Shown here: positions 1 to 8,432 of the stretch, in pieces
Numbering within the stretch: the first letter of the stretch is position 1
Layout: the number at the start of each line of letters is the position of its first letter
DNA from: Rathayibacter oskolensis
Lineage (GTDB): Bacteria > Actinomycetota > Actinomycetes > Actinomycetales > Microbacteriaceae
Assembly: GCF_900177245.1 (NCBI RefSeq)
Contig: NZ_FXBM01000004.1
Coordinates: 1 to 64,000, forward strand
Length of the DNA stretch: 64,000 nt
Direction: 5' to 3'
Notes under the pieces: generated by a model
Seen by the model: only the letters and a program-made list of their open reading frames with translations
Databases searched by the model: none
Told to the model about the DNA's origin: nothing
Position numbers and translations under genes: made by a program

Positions 1-873
1 GACGGTGACGGACTCGTCGACGGGGATCAACGCACGCTCGCGCAGCTGCGCGCCGACGCGCTGACCGACCTGCTCTGCGACGGCGACATCACCGGTACCA
101 CCCCGGTCGATCGCGACGCCGACCGCTCCGCGCCCGCCTTCGCGTCAGGAGTGCGCGCTGAGATCCGGCTCACCGTGCCTGCGACCACCGCGGCGGGACT
201 CGATGACACCGCTGCGGACCTCGACGGCTACGGAGCGGTCCCCGCTGACGTCGCCCGCGAACTCGTCGGAGTCGGAACCTCGTTCGTCCAGGTCCTCACC
301 GAGGAGCACACCGGCAGGGTCGTCTCCGTCGGACGCACCCACCGTGTCCCCCCGCCCCGGATGCGCCTGCACCTGCAGCTGCGTGACCAGACCTGCCGTT
401 TCCCCGGCTGCACCCGCCCCGCCGCGCGCGCCGAAGCCGACCACACGATCGAATGGCGCAACGGCGGCCCCACCGCCCTCCACAACCTCGCGAGCCTCTG
501 CATCGCCCACCACCACGTCCGCCACGGCGACCGCTGGACCTACACCCTCCACCCCGACGGCACCGCCGAGCGGACCACCCCACCGGACGCCGCGTCACCA
601 CCCGACCACCCGCCCTCCCCGGCCGACCACCCGAACCACCCCCACGACCGCACTTCGACGACCCGCCACCCTTCTGAACCACCCGCGCGGACCCTCCGGG
701 AGCACGTGGGTCTCGATACGCCGCTGCGCGGCTACTCGACCAGCAGGCAGCGGGCCGGGCGTCTCAGAACCGCTCCCTCGCCACGACTACGCGCCCGCCC
801 GTCGCCGGTGTCATCGGCGCCACCCGCCCGATACGCCGCCGCGCAACCGAGCCCCTCCGTCACCAGGTCGTGA
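1..873 (+). CDS. DUF222-HNH endonuclease, C-terminal part (5' truncated)
   Basis: The reading frame is open from base 1, so the start lies outside the window and only the last 290 codons are visible. The HNH nuclease module is clear: a CRFPGC zinc-type cysteine pair, then ADHTIEW, GG-T--HNL and LC--HH--RH, the usual order in the DUF222-associated HNH proteins that occur in many copies in Microbacteriaceae and related actinobacteria. The role is presumably DNA cleavage linked to mobile or repeat DNA; the biological function of the family is not settled. After about 70 residues past the HNH core the protein becomes Pro/Arg/His/Thr-rich and low in complexity. That tail is created partly by reading through an interspersed palindromic repeat (706-744). 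The stop overlaps the end of the convergent gene at 860 by 14 bp. Confidence 0.85.
   Translation, partial: DGDGLVDGDQRTLAQLRADALTDLLCDGDITGTTPVDRDADRSAPAFASGVRAEIRLTVPATTAAGLDDTAADLDGYGAVPADVARELVGVGTSFVQVLTEEHTGRVVSVGRTHRVPPPRMRLHLQLRDQTCRFPGCTRPAARAEADHTIEWRNGGPTALHNLASLCIAHHHVRHGDRWTYTLHPDGTAERTTPPDAASPPDHPPSPADHPNHPHDRTSTTRHPSEPPARTLREHVGLDTPLRGYSTSRQRAGRLRTAPSPRLRARPSPVSSAPPARYAAAQPSPSVTRS
706..744. repeat. REP-like interspersed palindrome inside the HNH gene
   Basis: The sequence contains GGTCTCGATACGCCGC followed by GCGCGGCTACTCGACCAGC, an imperfect dyad centred near 725. I recall this GGTCTCGATACGCC...GGCTACTCGACCA element as a frequent short intergenic repeat in Microbacteriaceae genomes (memory, not checked). 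Here it lies in frame at the 3' end of the HNH coding region and supplies the last part of the protein, suggesting insertion near the original stop codon. Confidence 0.55.
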
Positions 874-1228
874 CGACCGTGCGCGTGATCACCCAGGTGC
901 CGTGCATCGCGACCAGCCGGCTCCGCAGCTGCAGCCGCCACGTCGCGTGCAGCCCGCCGATCGTCGCTTCCGTCAGCGTCCGCGACGTCAGCACCGGATG
1001 CTCCGCGGTCCCCGTGACCGCGCTCTCGACGTGATCGATCCGGTGGTAGGCCATCTTCTCCTCGTCGATGTCGGCGATCCACTCCAGCTTCGACTGCACC
1101 AGCCCCGTCGGGTGCTCGATCGTGAATCGGTCGTCGAGGAACTCCTCCAGCGCCGGCAGATCGGTCAGCTCCAGCGCGTCGAAGAGATCGTCGTGCACCT
1201 CCCGGACGGCGGCGTCGAGCTCGCTCAC
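860..1228 (-). CDS. NTF2-like (DUF4440/SnoaL-type) protein
   Basis: A 122-residue protein with the pattern of a single-domain NTF2-like fold: an N-terminal helix (VREVHDDLFDALELTD), the LxEFLDDRFTIEHPTG strand typical of DUF4440, and a C-terminal series of beta strands with GTWVITRTVV. Members bind small ligands or act as nonspecific hydrolases or isomerases; no catalytic residue can be assigned. The GTG start sits inside the stop of the upstream lacI gene (GTGA overlap), so the two are co-transcribed and probably translationally coupled. The 3' end runs 14 bp into the convergent HNH gene. Confidence 0.7.
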   Translation of the reverse strand: MSELDAAVREVHDDLFDALELTDLPALEEFLDDRFTIEHPTGLVQSKLEWIADIDEEKMAYHRIDHVESAVTGTAEHPVLTSRTLTEATIGGLHATWRLQLRSRLVAMHGTWVITRTVVTTW

Positions 1229-2232
1229 CGCGCACCCCCCGGAGGCGCCGTCGTCGCCCGGCGCACAAGCTGCGTCGGCAGCTGCACGTGCAGCGACCGC
1301 GGCGTCTCGCCCGACATCAGCGTGATCAGCATCTCGGCCGCCGTCGCCCCGAGGGTCTGCATCGGCTGCCGGACGGTCGTGAGCGGCGGATCGAAGCGGG
1401 CCGCCTCCGGGACGTCGTCGAACCCGACGATCGAGAGATCGCGGGGCACGTCGAGCCCGAGGTGCGCGGCCGTCTCGATGATCGCGAGCGCCGAGACGTC
1501 GTTCGCCGCGAAGACGGCGGTGGGCCGGTCGGGCAGCGAGAGCATCGTCGACGCCGGGAGCCTGGCCGTGTCGTGGTGGTAGTTGCCCACCCGCAGCAGG
1601 CGCTCGTCGAAGACGAGGCCCGCCTCCGACAGCGCCGCCCGGTAGCCGGCCTCGCGCAGGCGGGCGGAGCGCAGGTCGACGCGCCCGGCCACGAAGCCGA
1701 TGCGGCGATGACCCAGCCCGATGAGGTGGCGGGTCGCCTGCAGCGCACCTCCGAAGCTGTCGGACTCGACGGTGGGCACGCCGGCGCGGCCGGTGTGCGG
1801 GTCGACGGCGACGAGGGGGATGTCGGAGCGGCCGCTGTCGACGGAGGGGGTCACCATGATCGCGCCGTCGATGAGGGTGCCGCTGAGGCGGCTGAGCGAG
1901 CGCCGCTCCCAGCCCTCCTGCTCGCCCTCGTGCGAGCCGCTGTAGGCGAGCAGATCGAAGCGCGACTGGCTGAGCACGGAGCCGACGCCCTTGAGGATCT
2001 CGGCGCTGAACGGCTCGAAGCCGGCGACGAGCACCCCGATGACTCCGGTGCGGCGGGAGCGCATGCTGCTGGCGACGAGGCTCGACTCGTAGCCGAGCTC
2101 GCGCACGATCTCGAGGACGCGGGTGGCCGTGGCGGGCGCGATCCCGTAGCGGCCGTTCACGGCCTTGGACACGGTCGCGACCGAGACGCCGGCTGCTGCG
2201 GCGACGTCGTGGATGGTGGGGCGGAGGGTCAC
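1225..2232 (-). CDS. LacI-family transcriptional regulator of the adjacent GH3/ABC operon
   Basis: 335 residues, the normal size of LacI/GalR proteins. The N-terminal helix-turn-helix (TIHDVAAAAGVSVATVSKA, then the hinge helix ending in RELGYESS) is followed by a periplasmic-binding-like effector domain (GVLVAGFEPFSAEILKG, FAANDVSALAIIETA, SIVGFDDVPEAARFDPPLTTVRQPM). The frame stays open well upstream, but GTG at 2232 places the HTH at the N-terminus as in all family members and is the best start. It is divergent from the sugar ABC operon, with a 154-bp shared promoter region holding candidate operators. The expected role is repression of that operon until an imported sugar is bound. Confidence 0.88.
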   Translation of the reverse strand: MTLRPTIHDVAAAAGVSVATVSKAVNGRYGIAPATATRVLEIVRELGYESSLVASSMRSRRTGVIGVLVAGFEPFSAEILKGVGSVLSQSRFDLLAYSGSHEGEQEGWERRSLSRLSGTLIDGAIMVTPSVDSGRSDIPLVAVDPHTGRAGVPTVESDSFGGALQATRHLIGLGHRRIGFVAGRVDLRSARLREAGYRAALSEAGLVFDERLLRVGNYHHDTARLPASTMLSLPDRPTAVFAANDVSALAIIETAAHLGLDVPRDLSIVGFDDVPEAARFDPPLTTVRQPMQTLGATAAEMLITLMSGETPRSLHVQLPTQLVRRATTAPPGGAR

Positions 2233-2256
2233 GCAGACGACCCTACGGCGAATCGT

Positions 2257-2284
2257 CGAAAATGATTTCGAAAACGTTTGTCGA
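2257..2284. promoter_or_regulatory. Candidate LacI-type operators between lacI and the ABC operon
   Basis: Two adjacent imperfect palindromes: CGAAAATGATTTCG at 2257-2270, then TCGAAAACGTTTGTCGA with the central palindrome AAACGTTT at 2272-2279. A central CG within an A/T-flanked dyad is the usual layout of LacI/GalR operators. The position between divergent lacI and importer genes fits an autoregulated repressor. No experimental support; the exact half-site pairing is uncertain. Confidence 0.5.
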
Positions 2285-2386
2285 TCGCTGACCCCCAATT
2301 GAGACTGAGGCTGCCCACCCTGGTGGGTGCACCCCAGCGCCGCTCTCCCTTGGCGGCGCTTCTCAGCGAAGAGAACGGTTCGAACG

Positions 2387-3673
2387 ATGAAGTTCAGAAA
2401 GATCGCAGTGGCAACAGTCGCCCTGCTCGGCGCGGCCACGGCTCTCGCCGGCTGCTCGGCCCAGGATGCGGGGTCGTCCGACGGCTCCGTCTCGATGACC
2501 CTCTGGCAGAACTCGACCACCGGCCCCGGCCAGGAGTTCTGGGACAAGACCGTCGCCGACTTCGAGGCGGCGAACTCCGGCGTCACGATCGACGTGCAGG
2601 CCATCCAGAACGAGGACCTCGACGGCAAGCTCCAGACGGCGCTGAACTCCGGCGACGCGCCCGACATCTTCCTCCAGCGCGGAGGTGGCAAGCTCGCCGC
2701 CATGGTCGCCGGCGGCCAGGTCAAGGACATCACCGAGGGCATCTCGGACGAGGCCCGCAGCGAGATCCCCGAGGGCTCGTTCTCGGCGAACACGCTCGAC
2801 GACAAGGTCTACGCGATGCCCGTCGCCGTGCTCCCCGGCGGCATCTTCTACAGCCAGGACCTCTTCTCGGCGGCCGGGATCACCGAGACCCCGACGACGC
2901 TGGACGACCTCGACTCGGCCGTCACCGCCCTCAAGTCGAGCGGGACGCAGGCGGTCGCGCTCGGCGGCAAGGACGCCTGGCCCGCCGCGCACTGGTACTA
3001 CTTCTTCGCCCTGCGCGAGTGCAGCGCCGACACCATGGCCGAGGCGGCCGACACGATGGACTTCTCGGACGACTGCTGGCTGAAGGCCGGCGAGGACCTG
3101 CAGTCCTTCGCCGACACCGAGCCGTTCAACGAGGGCTTCCTCACCACCGCCGCCCAGCAGGGCGCCGGCAGCTCGGCGGGTCTCCTCGCCAACCACCAGG
3201 CCTCCATGGAGCTCATGGGCGCCTGGAACCCCGGAGTCATCGCCTCGCTCACCCCCGACGAGCAGCCCCTGCCCGACCTCGGCTGGTTCCCCTTCCCCGA
3301 GATCGACGGCGGAGAGGGCGAGCCCGGCTCGATCATGGGCGGTGTCGACGGCTACTCCTGCTCGGTCGACGCTCCCGATGAGTGCGTCGACTTCCTGAAC
3401 TACCTCGCCACCTCCGACGTGCAGAAGGAGTACTACGCCGCCTTCAACGCGCCGCCGGTGAACACCGTCGCGCAGGAGGCCGTCACGGAGCCCTACCTGC
3501 AGGACATCCTCGCCGCCTACAACTCGGCGCCGTACGTCTCGCAGTGGCTCGACACCGTCTACGGGCTCAACGTCGGCAACGCTCTGAACGTCGGAGTCGT
3601 CGACCTGCTCGCCGGCAAGAGCAGCCCTGAGCAGCTCGTCGAGGCCGTCAACGCCGCAGCGGCCAAGGCCTAG
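2387..3673 (+). CDS. ABC transporter sugar-binding lipoprotein (family 1 SBP)
   Basis: 428 residues. A lipoprotein signal ends in LAGC (Cys23), and the mature protein has the features of family 1 extracellular solute-binding proteins: TLWQNSTTGPGQEFWDKTVADFE near the N-terminus, SGDAPDIFLQ, an extended middle region and GGVDGYSCS. The start ATG at 2387 was chosen because it begins a basic n-region directly followed by the hydrophobic core. It is the first gene of an importer operon with two permeases and a GH3 enzyme, and no ATPase is encoded; such CUT1 systems commonly share an MsiK-type ATPase encoded elsewhere. The substrate is probably an oligosaccharide carrying the beta linkage cut by the GH3 enzyme. 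Confidence 0.88.
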   Translation: MKFRKIAVATVALLGAATALAGCSAQDAGSSDGSVSMTLWQNSTTGPGQEFWDKTVADFEAANSGVTIDVQAIQNEDLDGKLQTALNSGDAPDIFLQRGGGKLAAMVAGGQVKDITEGISDEARSEIPEGSFSANTLDDKVYAMPVAVLPGGIFYSQDLFSAAGITETPTTLDDLDSAVTALKSSGTQAVALGGKDAWPAAHWYYFFALRECSADTMAEAADTMDFSDDCWLKAGEDLQSFADTEPFNEGFLTTAAQQGAGSSAGLLANHQASMELMGAWNPGVIASLTPDEQPLPDLGWFPFPEIDGGEGEPGSIMGGVDGYSCSVDAPDECVDFLNYLATSDVQKEYYAAFNAPPVNTVAQEAVTEPYLQDILAAYNSAPYVSQWLDTVYGLNVGNALNVGVVDLLAGKSSPEQLVEAVNAAAAKA

Positions 3674-3676
3674 GCC

Positions 3677-4684
3677 ATGGCGCTCCGCGAGAGCCCGCTC
3701 CTCGGAGCGGATCAGCCCCGCGAGCGCTCGACCACCGGGGGCGCCGTCGCGGCGCCCCCGGTGCGCCGGCGTCGCAAGGGTCTCGGCTGGTCGGGACGCC
3801 TCGAGGTCGCGATCCTCGTCGGCCCGGCCCTGATCGTCTTCCTCGCCTTCGTGATCTTCCCGGTCGTGATGGCGGCCTACTACGGCTTCTTCAGCTGGCA
3901 GGGCTACGGGGTCCCGACCGACTTCGTCGGCTTCAGGAACTACCTCACGATCCTCCAGGACCCCACGTTCCACGAGGCGCTCACCCACAACGGCACGATC
4001 GTGGTGCTCTCGCTGGTGCTCCAGGGCCCGGCGGCGATCCTGATCGCGCTGCTGCTCAACCGCAAGCTGCGCGGCCAGTCCTTCATCCGCGTGCTGATCT
4101 TCGTGCCCTACGTGATCTCCGAAGTGGTCGTCGGCACCGGCTGGAGCCTGATGCTCCAGACCAGCGGCGCCGTCAACGGCTTCCTCGAGAAGATCGGCCT
4201 GGGCGCGCTCCAGCAGGACTGGCTGTCGGATCCCGCGATCGCCATCTGGACCCTGATGCTGATCATCACGTGGAAGTACATCGGCTTCGCCGTGATCCTC
4301 TTCCTCGCCGGTCTCCAGGGCATCCCGGAGGAGCTGTCGGAGGCGGCCGCCATCGACGGCGCGTCGTACTGGCAGGTCCAGCGGAGGATCACCCTCCCGC
4401 TGCTCGCGCCGACGCTGCGCATCTGGGCGTTCCTGTCGATCATCGGCGCTCTGCAGCTGTTCGACCTCGTCTACATCATCTGGGGGCAGTACGTGTCCTC
4501 GACCGCCGGCACCTCGACCATGGCGACCTACCTGGTCACCAACGGACGCAACGCCGGCAACTACGGCTACGGCAACGCCGTCGCGGTGGTCCTGTTCCTC
4601 ATCTCGCTCATCGTGGCGCTGATCTACCAGCGCTTCGTGCTGCGACGGGACACCGACGGCGCACTCACGGGAGACAAGCGATGA
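3677..4684 (+). CDS. Sugar ABC permease, MalF/LacF type
   Basis: 335 residues with a cytosolic Arg-rich leader (about 35 residues) and six predicted membrane spans. The binding-protein-dependent permease EAA loop is visible as EELSEAAAIDGASYWQVQRR, followed by ITLPLLAPT. It begins 3 bp after the binding-protein stop and ends in an ATGA overlap with the next permease, so it is expressed from the same messenger. It forms the heterodimeric channel with the protein encoded at 4681. Confidence 0.87.
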   Translation: MALRESPLLGADQPRERSTTGGAVAAPPVRRRRKGLGWSGRLEVAILVGPALIVFLAFVIFPVVMAAYYGFFSWQGYGVPTDFVGFRNYLTILQDPTFHEALTHNGTIVVLSLVLQGPAAILIALLLNRKLRGQSFIRVLIFVPYVISEVVVGTGWSLMLQTSGAVNGFLEKIGLGALQQDWLSDPAIAIWTLMLIITWKYIGFAVILFLAGLQGIPEELSEAAAIDGASYWQVQRRITLPLLAPTLRIWAFLSIIGALQLFDLVYIIWGQYVSSTAGTSTMATYLVTNGRNAGNYGYGNAVAVVLFLISLIVALIYQRFVLRRDTDGALTGDKR

Positions 4685-5574
4685 CCACCATGACCGCCGT
4701 GCCGCCGGGCACCCAGTCCCCGGTCGACCTGAAGCGGCAGAAGCCGCGCAAGCGGCCCCTCGGTCGCGGCACGATCATCGCCTACGTGGTGGCCGTCGTC
4801 GTGATCGCCCTGATGCTCGCCCCTGTGGCGTACATCATCCTCGGCGGCTTCCGGACGAACGCGCAGATCACGACCGATCCGAGCGGGCTGCCCTCGCCCT
4901 GGAACGTGCAGAACTACATCGACGTCATCACCGGCGGCATCTTCTGGCGCGAGGTGGGCAACTCCGCCATCGCCGCGATCGCGACCACCCTCGGGGTCGT
5001 CGTGCTGGGGCTGATGGCGAGCTACGTGCTCGCCCGCTACTCCTTCAGCGGCCGGGGCGTGTTCTACGCCCTGTTCGCGGCCGGACTGATGTTCCCGATG
5101 ACCGTCGCGATCACTCCGCTGTACCTCGTGATCAAGAACCTCGGCCTGATGAACTCGCTCGCCGGAGTCGTGCTGCCGCAGATCGCGTTCGGCCTGCCGA
5201 CGACGATCATCATCCTGGTGCCGTTCCTCCGCGCGATCCCCGACGAGATCCAGGAGGCGGCGTTCATCGACGGCTGCAGCCGGATCGGCTTCTTCTGGCG
5301 CATGGTCGTGCGCCTGGCGATGCCGGGAGTCATCACGACGGGGATCCTCGCGTTCATCGCGAGCTGGAACAGCTACCTGCTGCCCCTGTTCATCCTGAAC
5401 GACGAGAACTCGTTCACCCTGCCGCTGGGCGTGCAGGCGTTCTCATCGCAGTACTCCGTCGACACGGCGAAGGTGCTCGCCTTCGTCTCTCTCTCGATGA
5501 TCCCGGCGCTGATCTTCTTCAGCATCTTCGAACGCCGCATCGTCGGCGGCCTCACCGGTGCGGTGAAGGGATGA
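4681..5574 (+). CDS. Sugar ABC permease, MalG type
   Basis: 297 residues. The start ATG overlaps the stop of the previous permease (ATGA). An early hydrophobic span (IIAYVVAVVVIALMLAPVAY) is followed by the EAA loop EIQEAAFIDGCSRIGFFWRM and a C-terminal VGGLTGAVKG tail, the usual MalG-type ending (compare the other MalG at 17596-18513, which ends SAGSVKG). Its own stop overlaps the ATG of a 33-codon mini-ORF at 5571, which in turn overlaps the GH3 start, so the operon is continuous. Confidence 0.87.
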   Translation: MTTMTAVPPGTQSPVDLKRQKPRKRPLGRGTIIAYVVAVVVIALMLAPVAYIILGGFRTNAQITTDPSGLPSPWNVQNYIDVITGGIFWREVGNSAIAAIATTLGVVVLGLMASYVLARYSFSGRGVFYALFAAGLMFPMTVAITPLYLVIKNLGLMNSLAGVVLPQIAFGLPTTIIILVPFLRAIPDEIQEAAFIDGCSRIGFFWRMVVRLAMPGVITTGILAFIASWNSYLLPLFILNDENSFTLPLGVQAFSSQYSVDTAKVLAFVSLSMIPALIFFSIFERRIVGGLTGAVKG

Positions 5575-5672
5575 CCGCCGTCGGATCCCCGGCGCCCGCC
5601 CGTCCCGCAGAGAACGCAGGTTCCGCAGAGAACGCAGGTTCCGCAGAGAACGCAGAGAGGGTCGCACCGTGA
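5571..5672 (+). CDS. 33-residue bridging mini-ORF with in-frame hexapeptide repeats
   Basis: ATG at 5571 overlaps the permease stop (ATGA), follows a good Shine-Dalgarno-like GAAGGG, and reads 33 codons to a TGA at 5670-5672 that overlaps the GTG start of the GH3 gene (GTGA). The peptide is Ala/Pro/Glu-rich and contains a repeated AENAGS unit, encoded by an 18-bp tandem DNA repeat. No known family. It may be only a translational coupler that carries ribosomes across the repeat-expanded intergenic space. Two perfect 4-nt overlaps make chance less likely, but there is no direct evidence that the peptide has a function. Confidence 0.45.
   Translation: MTAVGSPAPARPAENAGSAENAGSAENAERVAP
5607..5654 (+). 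repeat. 18-bp tandem repeat, 2.7 copies
   Basis: The unit GCAGAGAACGCAGGTTCC occurs at 5607-5624 and 5625-5642, with a partial third copy at 5643-5654. It lies between the MalG-type permease and the GH3 gene. Because 18 is a multiple of three, gain or loss of units keeps the mini-ORF frame intact. Confidence 0.85.
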
Positions 5673-7981
5673 CCGAATCGCACACCCCGTCCGCACCGTC
5701 CGCCCGCGTCAGCGACCTCATCGGCCGCATGACGCTCGAGGAGAAGCTGACGCAGCTCGTCGGCTACTGGGTCGACCAGGGCGGCGAGGTCGTCGAGCCG
5801 CTCGCCGGCGAGATGGCCACCTCCACCCGCTACGAGGACGCGACGCGGGAGGGCATCGGCCAGCTCACGCGCGTCTACGGCACCCGCCCCGTCGACCCGA
5901 TCGAGCGCGCGCAGTGGCTCTGGGCCGAGCAGCGCCGCCTCGTCGACGAGACGCGGCTCGGCATCCCCGCGATCGTGCACGAGGAGTGCCTGACGGGTCT
6001 GGCGGCGTGGAAGGCCGCGACGTTCCCGACTCCGCTGGCCTGGGGCGCCTCCTTCGACCCCGAGCTGGTCGAGGAGATGGCCGCGGTCATCGGCGGATCG
6101 ATGCGCGAGCTCGGGATCCACCAGGGTCTCGCCCCCGTGCTCGACGTCATCCGCGACCCGCGCTGGGGGCGCGTCGACGAGTGCATCGCCGAGGACCCGT
6201 ACGTCGTGGGCACGATCGGCACCGCCTACGTGAAGGGCCTGCAGTCGGCGGGAGTCGACGCCACGCTGAAGCACTTCATCGGCTACTCGGCCTCCCGCGG
6301 CGGGCGCAACCACGCCCCCGTGCACGCCGGGCCGCGCGAGATCGCGGACGTCCTGCTGCCCCCGTTCGAGATGGCGATCCGCGACGGCGGCGCGCGCTCG
6401 GTGATGAACTCCTACGCCGAGATCGACGGCGACCCCGTCGGCGCGACGCCCGCCTACCTCACCGGCGTGCTGCGCGAGCGCTGGGGCTTCGACGGAGTCG
6501 TCGTCGCCGACTACTTCGCGGTCGCGTTCCTGCACCTGATGCACGCCGTCGCCGCCGACCTCGGCGAAGCGGCCCAGCTGGCCCTCGAGGCCGGGATCGA
6601 CGTGGAGCTGCCCACCGGCGACGCGTTCCTCGCGCCGCTGGCCGAGCGCATCCGCTCCGGAGCCGCCGACGAGGCCGTCGTCGACCGCGCGCTGCTGCGG
6701 GTGCTCGCCCAGAAGGAGCGCCTCGGGCTGCTCGACGCGCGCTTCGACGACGCCCCCGAGTCGATCGACCTCGACTCGCCCGCGCACCGCGACATCGCGC
6801 GCAGGCTCGCGGAGGAGTCGATCGTGCTCCTCACCAACGACGGCGTGCTGCCGCTCGCGCAGCCGCGCCGCATCGCGCTGATCGGCCCCAACGCTGACAG
6901 CGCCCCCGCGCTGATGGGCTGCTACTCGTTCGCCAACCACGTGCTCGCGCACCACGAGGGCGTGCCGCTCGGCTTCGAGATCCCCACCGTGAAGGAGGCG
7001 CTCGCCGCCGAGTTCCCGGGCAGCGAGTTCCTGCTCGCCGAGGGGTGCGCGGTCGAGGGCGACGACGCCTCCGGGATCCCCGCCGCGGCGTCGGCGGCCC
7101 GCGAGGCCGATGTGGCCGTCGTGGTCGTCGGAGACCGGGCCGGGCTCTTCGGCCGCGGGACCGTCGGCGAGGGCAACGACGTCGAGAGCCTCGAGCTGCC
7201 CGGCCGGCAGCGCGAGCTCGTCGAGGCGATCGTGGCGACCGGCACCCCCGTGGTGCTGGTGCTGCTGACCGGTCGCCCCTACGCGGTGGGCTGGGCGGTC
7301 GGCGGGGAGTCGGCTCCCGCCGCGGTGCTGCAGGCGTTCTTCCCGGGCGAGGAGGGCGCCGGCGCACTCGCGGGCGTCGTCTCGGGCCGGGTGTCCCCCT
7401 CCGGACGCCTGCCCGTGTCGCTGCCGCGCTCGGCGGGTGCGCAGCCGTTCTCGTACCTGCACCCGATCCTCGGCGGACCGTCAGAGGTGACCAGCGCCGA
7501 CAGCACTCCGGTGCTGCCGTTCGGGCACGGTCTGTCGTACACGACGTTCTCGCGCGAGGGCCTGTCGCTCGAGACCGACGAGGCGCCCACGGGAGGCGCG
7601 TTCACCGCCTCCGTGCGGGTGCGGAACACGGGGGAGCGGGCCGGCATCGACGTGGTGCAGCTCTACGCCCGCGACGTCTACGCCTCGGTGACCAGGCCTG
7701 TGGCGCAGCTGCTCGGCTACGCGCGGGTGGAGCTCGCGGCGGGCGAGGAGATCGAGGTGCGCTTCGACGTGCCGGCCGCCCGACTCGCCTTCACCGACCG
7801 CAGGGGCGTGCGTGTGGTCGAGCCGGGCGAGGTCGAGCTGTGGGTCGGGCCGAGCTGCGCGGCGAAGGAGACGGTCGCCTCCGTCTCGCTGGTCGGGGAG
7901 GCGTCACCGGTCGGAGCCGAGACGCGCCGACTCGTCGGCGTCGAGGTGCTGCGCGAGGAGGCGCGGGTAGCGGTCGGCTGA
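5669..7981 (+). CDS. Glycoside hydrolase family 3 (beta-glucosidase/beta-xylosidase type), cytosolic
   Basis: 770 residues without a signal peptide. The N-terminal GH3 barrel carries KHF (substrate binding) and the nucleophile region GFDGVVVADYFAV, with the catalytic Asp at about residue 281. A second alpha/beta domain follows (LIGPNADSA, VVVVGDRAG) and a C-terminal fibronectin-III-like domain (LPFGHGLSYTTF, VRVRNTGERAGIDVVQLY). These three domains in this order define classic bacterial GH3 enzymes. It should release terminal beta-linked glucose or xylose from oligosaccharides brought in by the preceding importer; the exact sugar is not readable. GTG at 5669 overlaps the mini-ORF stop and follows AGAGGG. 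Confidence 0.9.
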   Translation: MTESHTPSAPSARVSDLIGRMTLEEKLTQLVGYWVDQGGEVVEPLAGEMATSTRYEDATREGIGQLTRVYGTRPVDPIERAQWLWAEQRRLVDETRLGIPAIVHEECLTGLAAWKAATFPTPLAWGASFDPELVEEMAAVIGGSMRELGIHQGLAPVLDVIRDPRWGRVDECIAEDPYVVGTIGTAYVKGLQSAGVDATLKHFIGYSASRGGRNHAPVHAGPREIADVLLPPFEMAIRDGGARSVMNSYAEIDGDPVGATPAYLTGVLRERWGFDGVVVADYFAVAFLHLMHAVAADLGEAAQLALEAGIDVELPTGDAFLAPLAERIRSGAADEAVVDRALLRVLAQKERLGLLDARFDDAPESIDLDSPAHRDIARRLAEESIVLLTNDGVLPLAQPRRIALIGPNADSAPALMGCYSFANHVLAHHEGVPLGFEIPTVKEALAAEFPGSEFLLAEGCAVEGDDASGIPAAASAAREADVAVVVVGDRAGLFGRGTVGEGNDVESLELPGRQRELVEAIVATGTPVVLVLLTGRPYAVGWAVGGESAPAAVLQAFFPGEEGAGALAGVVSGRVSPSGRLPVSLPRSAGAQPFSYLHPILGGPSEVTSADSTPVLPFGHGLSYTTFSREGLSLETDEAPTGGAFTASVRVRNTGERAGIDVVQLYARDVYASVTRPVAQLLGYARVELAAGEEIEVRFDVPAARLAFTDRRGVRVVEPGEVELWVGPSCAAKETVASVSLVGEASPVGAETRRLVGVEVLREEARVAVG

Positions 7982-8005
7982 TCCCGTGCGGTGCACACTG
8001 GAGTC

Positions 8006-8416
8006 ATGACCGAGCAGAAGACCCAGCCGACCGCGGCGAGCGTCGACGACTTCCTCGCCGCGGTCGCTCCCGAGCGGCGGCGCCTCGACGGCATCCGCCT
8101 CGACGCGCTCTTCCGCGAGGTCACCGGCGCCGATCCCGTGCTCTGGGGTCCGTCGATGATCGGCTACGGCAGCTACCGCTACGTCTCGCCGTCCGACCCG
8201 AAGCGGACCGGCGTGTGGCCGCGGACGGCCTTCTCGCCCCGCACGGCGCGGCACTCGCTCTACGGTCTGAAGGACCTCCCGGAGGGGGCGGAGCTCCTGC
8301 CCTCGCTCGGCGCGTTCACCGAGGGCGCGGGCTGCGTCTACGTGACGAGACTCGACCGCATCGACCTCGACGTGCTCCGCCGCCTGATCGCGATCGCGTG
8401 GGAGCGGCCCGACTGA
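8006..8416 (+). CDS. DUF1801 domain protein
   Basis: 136 residues. The sequence fits the DUF1801 (YdhG-like) family: VDDFLAAVAPERRRLDG at the start, LWGPSMIGYGSYRY in the middle, then GLKDLPEGAELLPSLGAFTEGAGCVYV. The family has a small alpha/beta fold of unknown molecular function. ATG at 8006 is preferred over an in-frame GTG five codons upstream, because family members begin close to this point. A second DUF1801-like gene faces it tail to tail with a 16-bp gap. Confidence 0.8.
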   Translation: MTEQKTQPTAASVDDFLAAVAPERRRLDGIRLDALFREVTGADPVLWGPSMIGYGSYRYVSPSDPKRTGVWPRTAFSPRTARHSLYGLKDLPEGAELLPSLGAFTEGAGCVYVTRLDRIDLDVLRRLIAIAWERPD

Positions 8417-8432
8417 GCAGGCCGCCCCCGAG

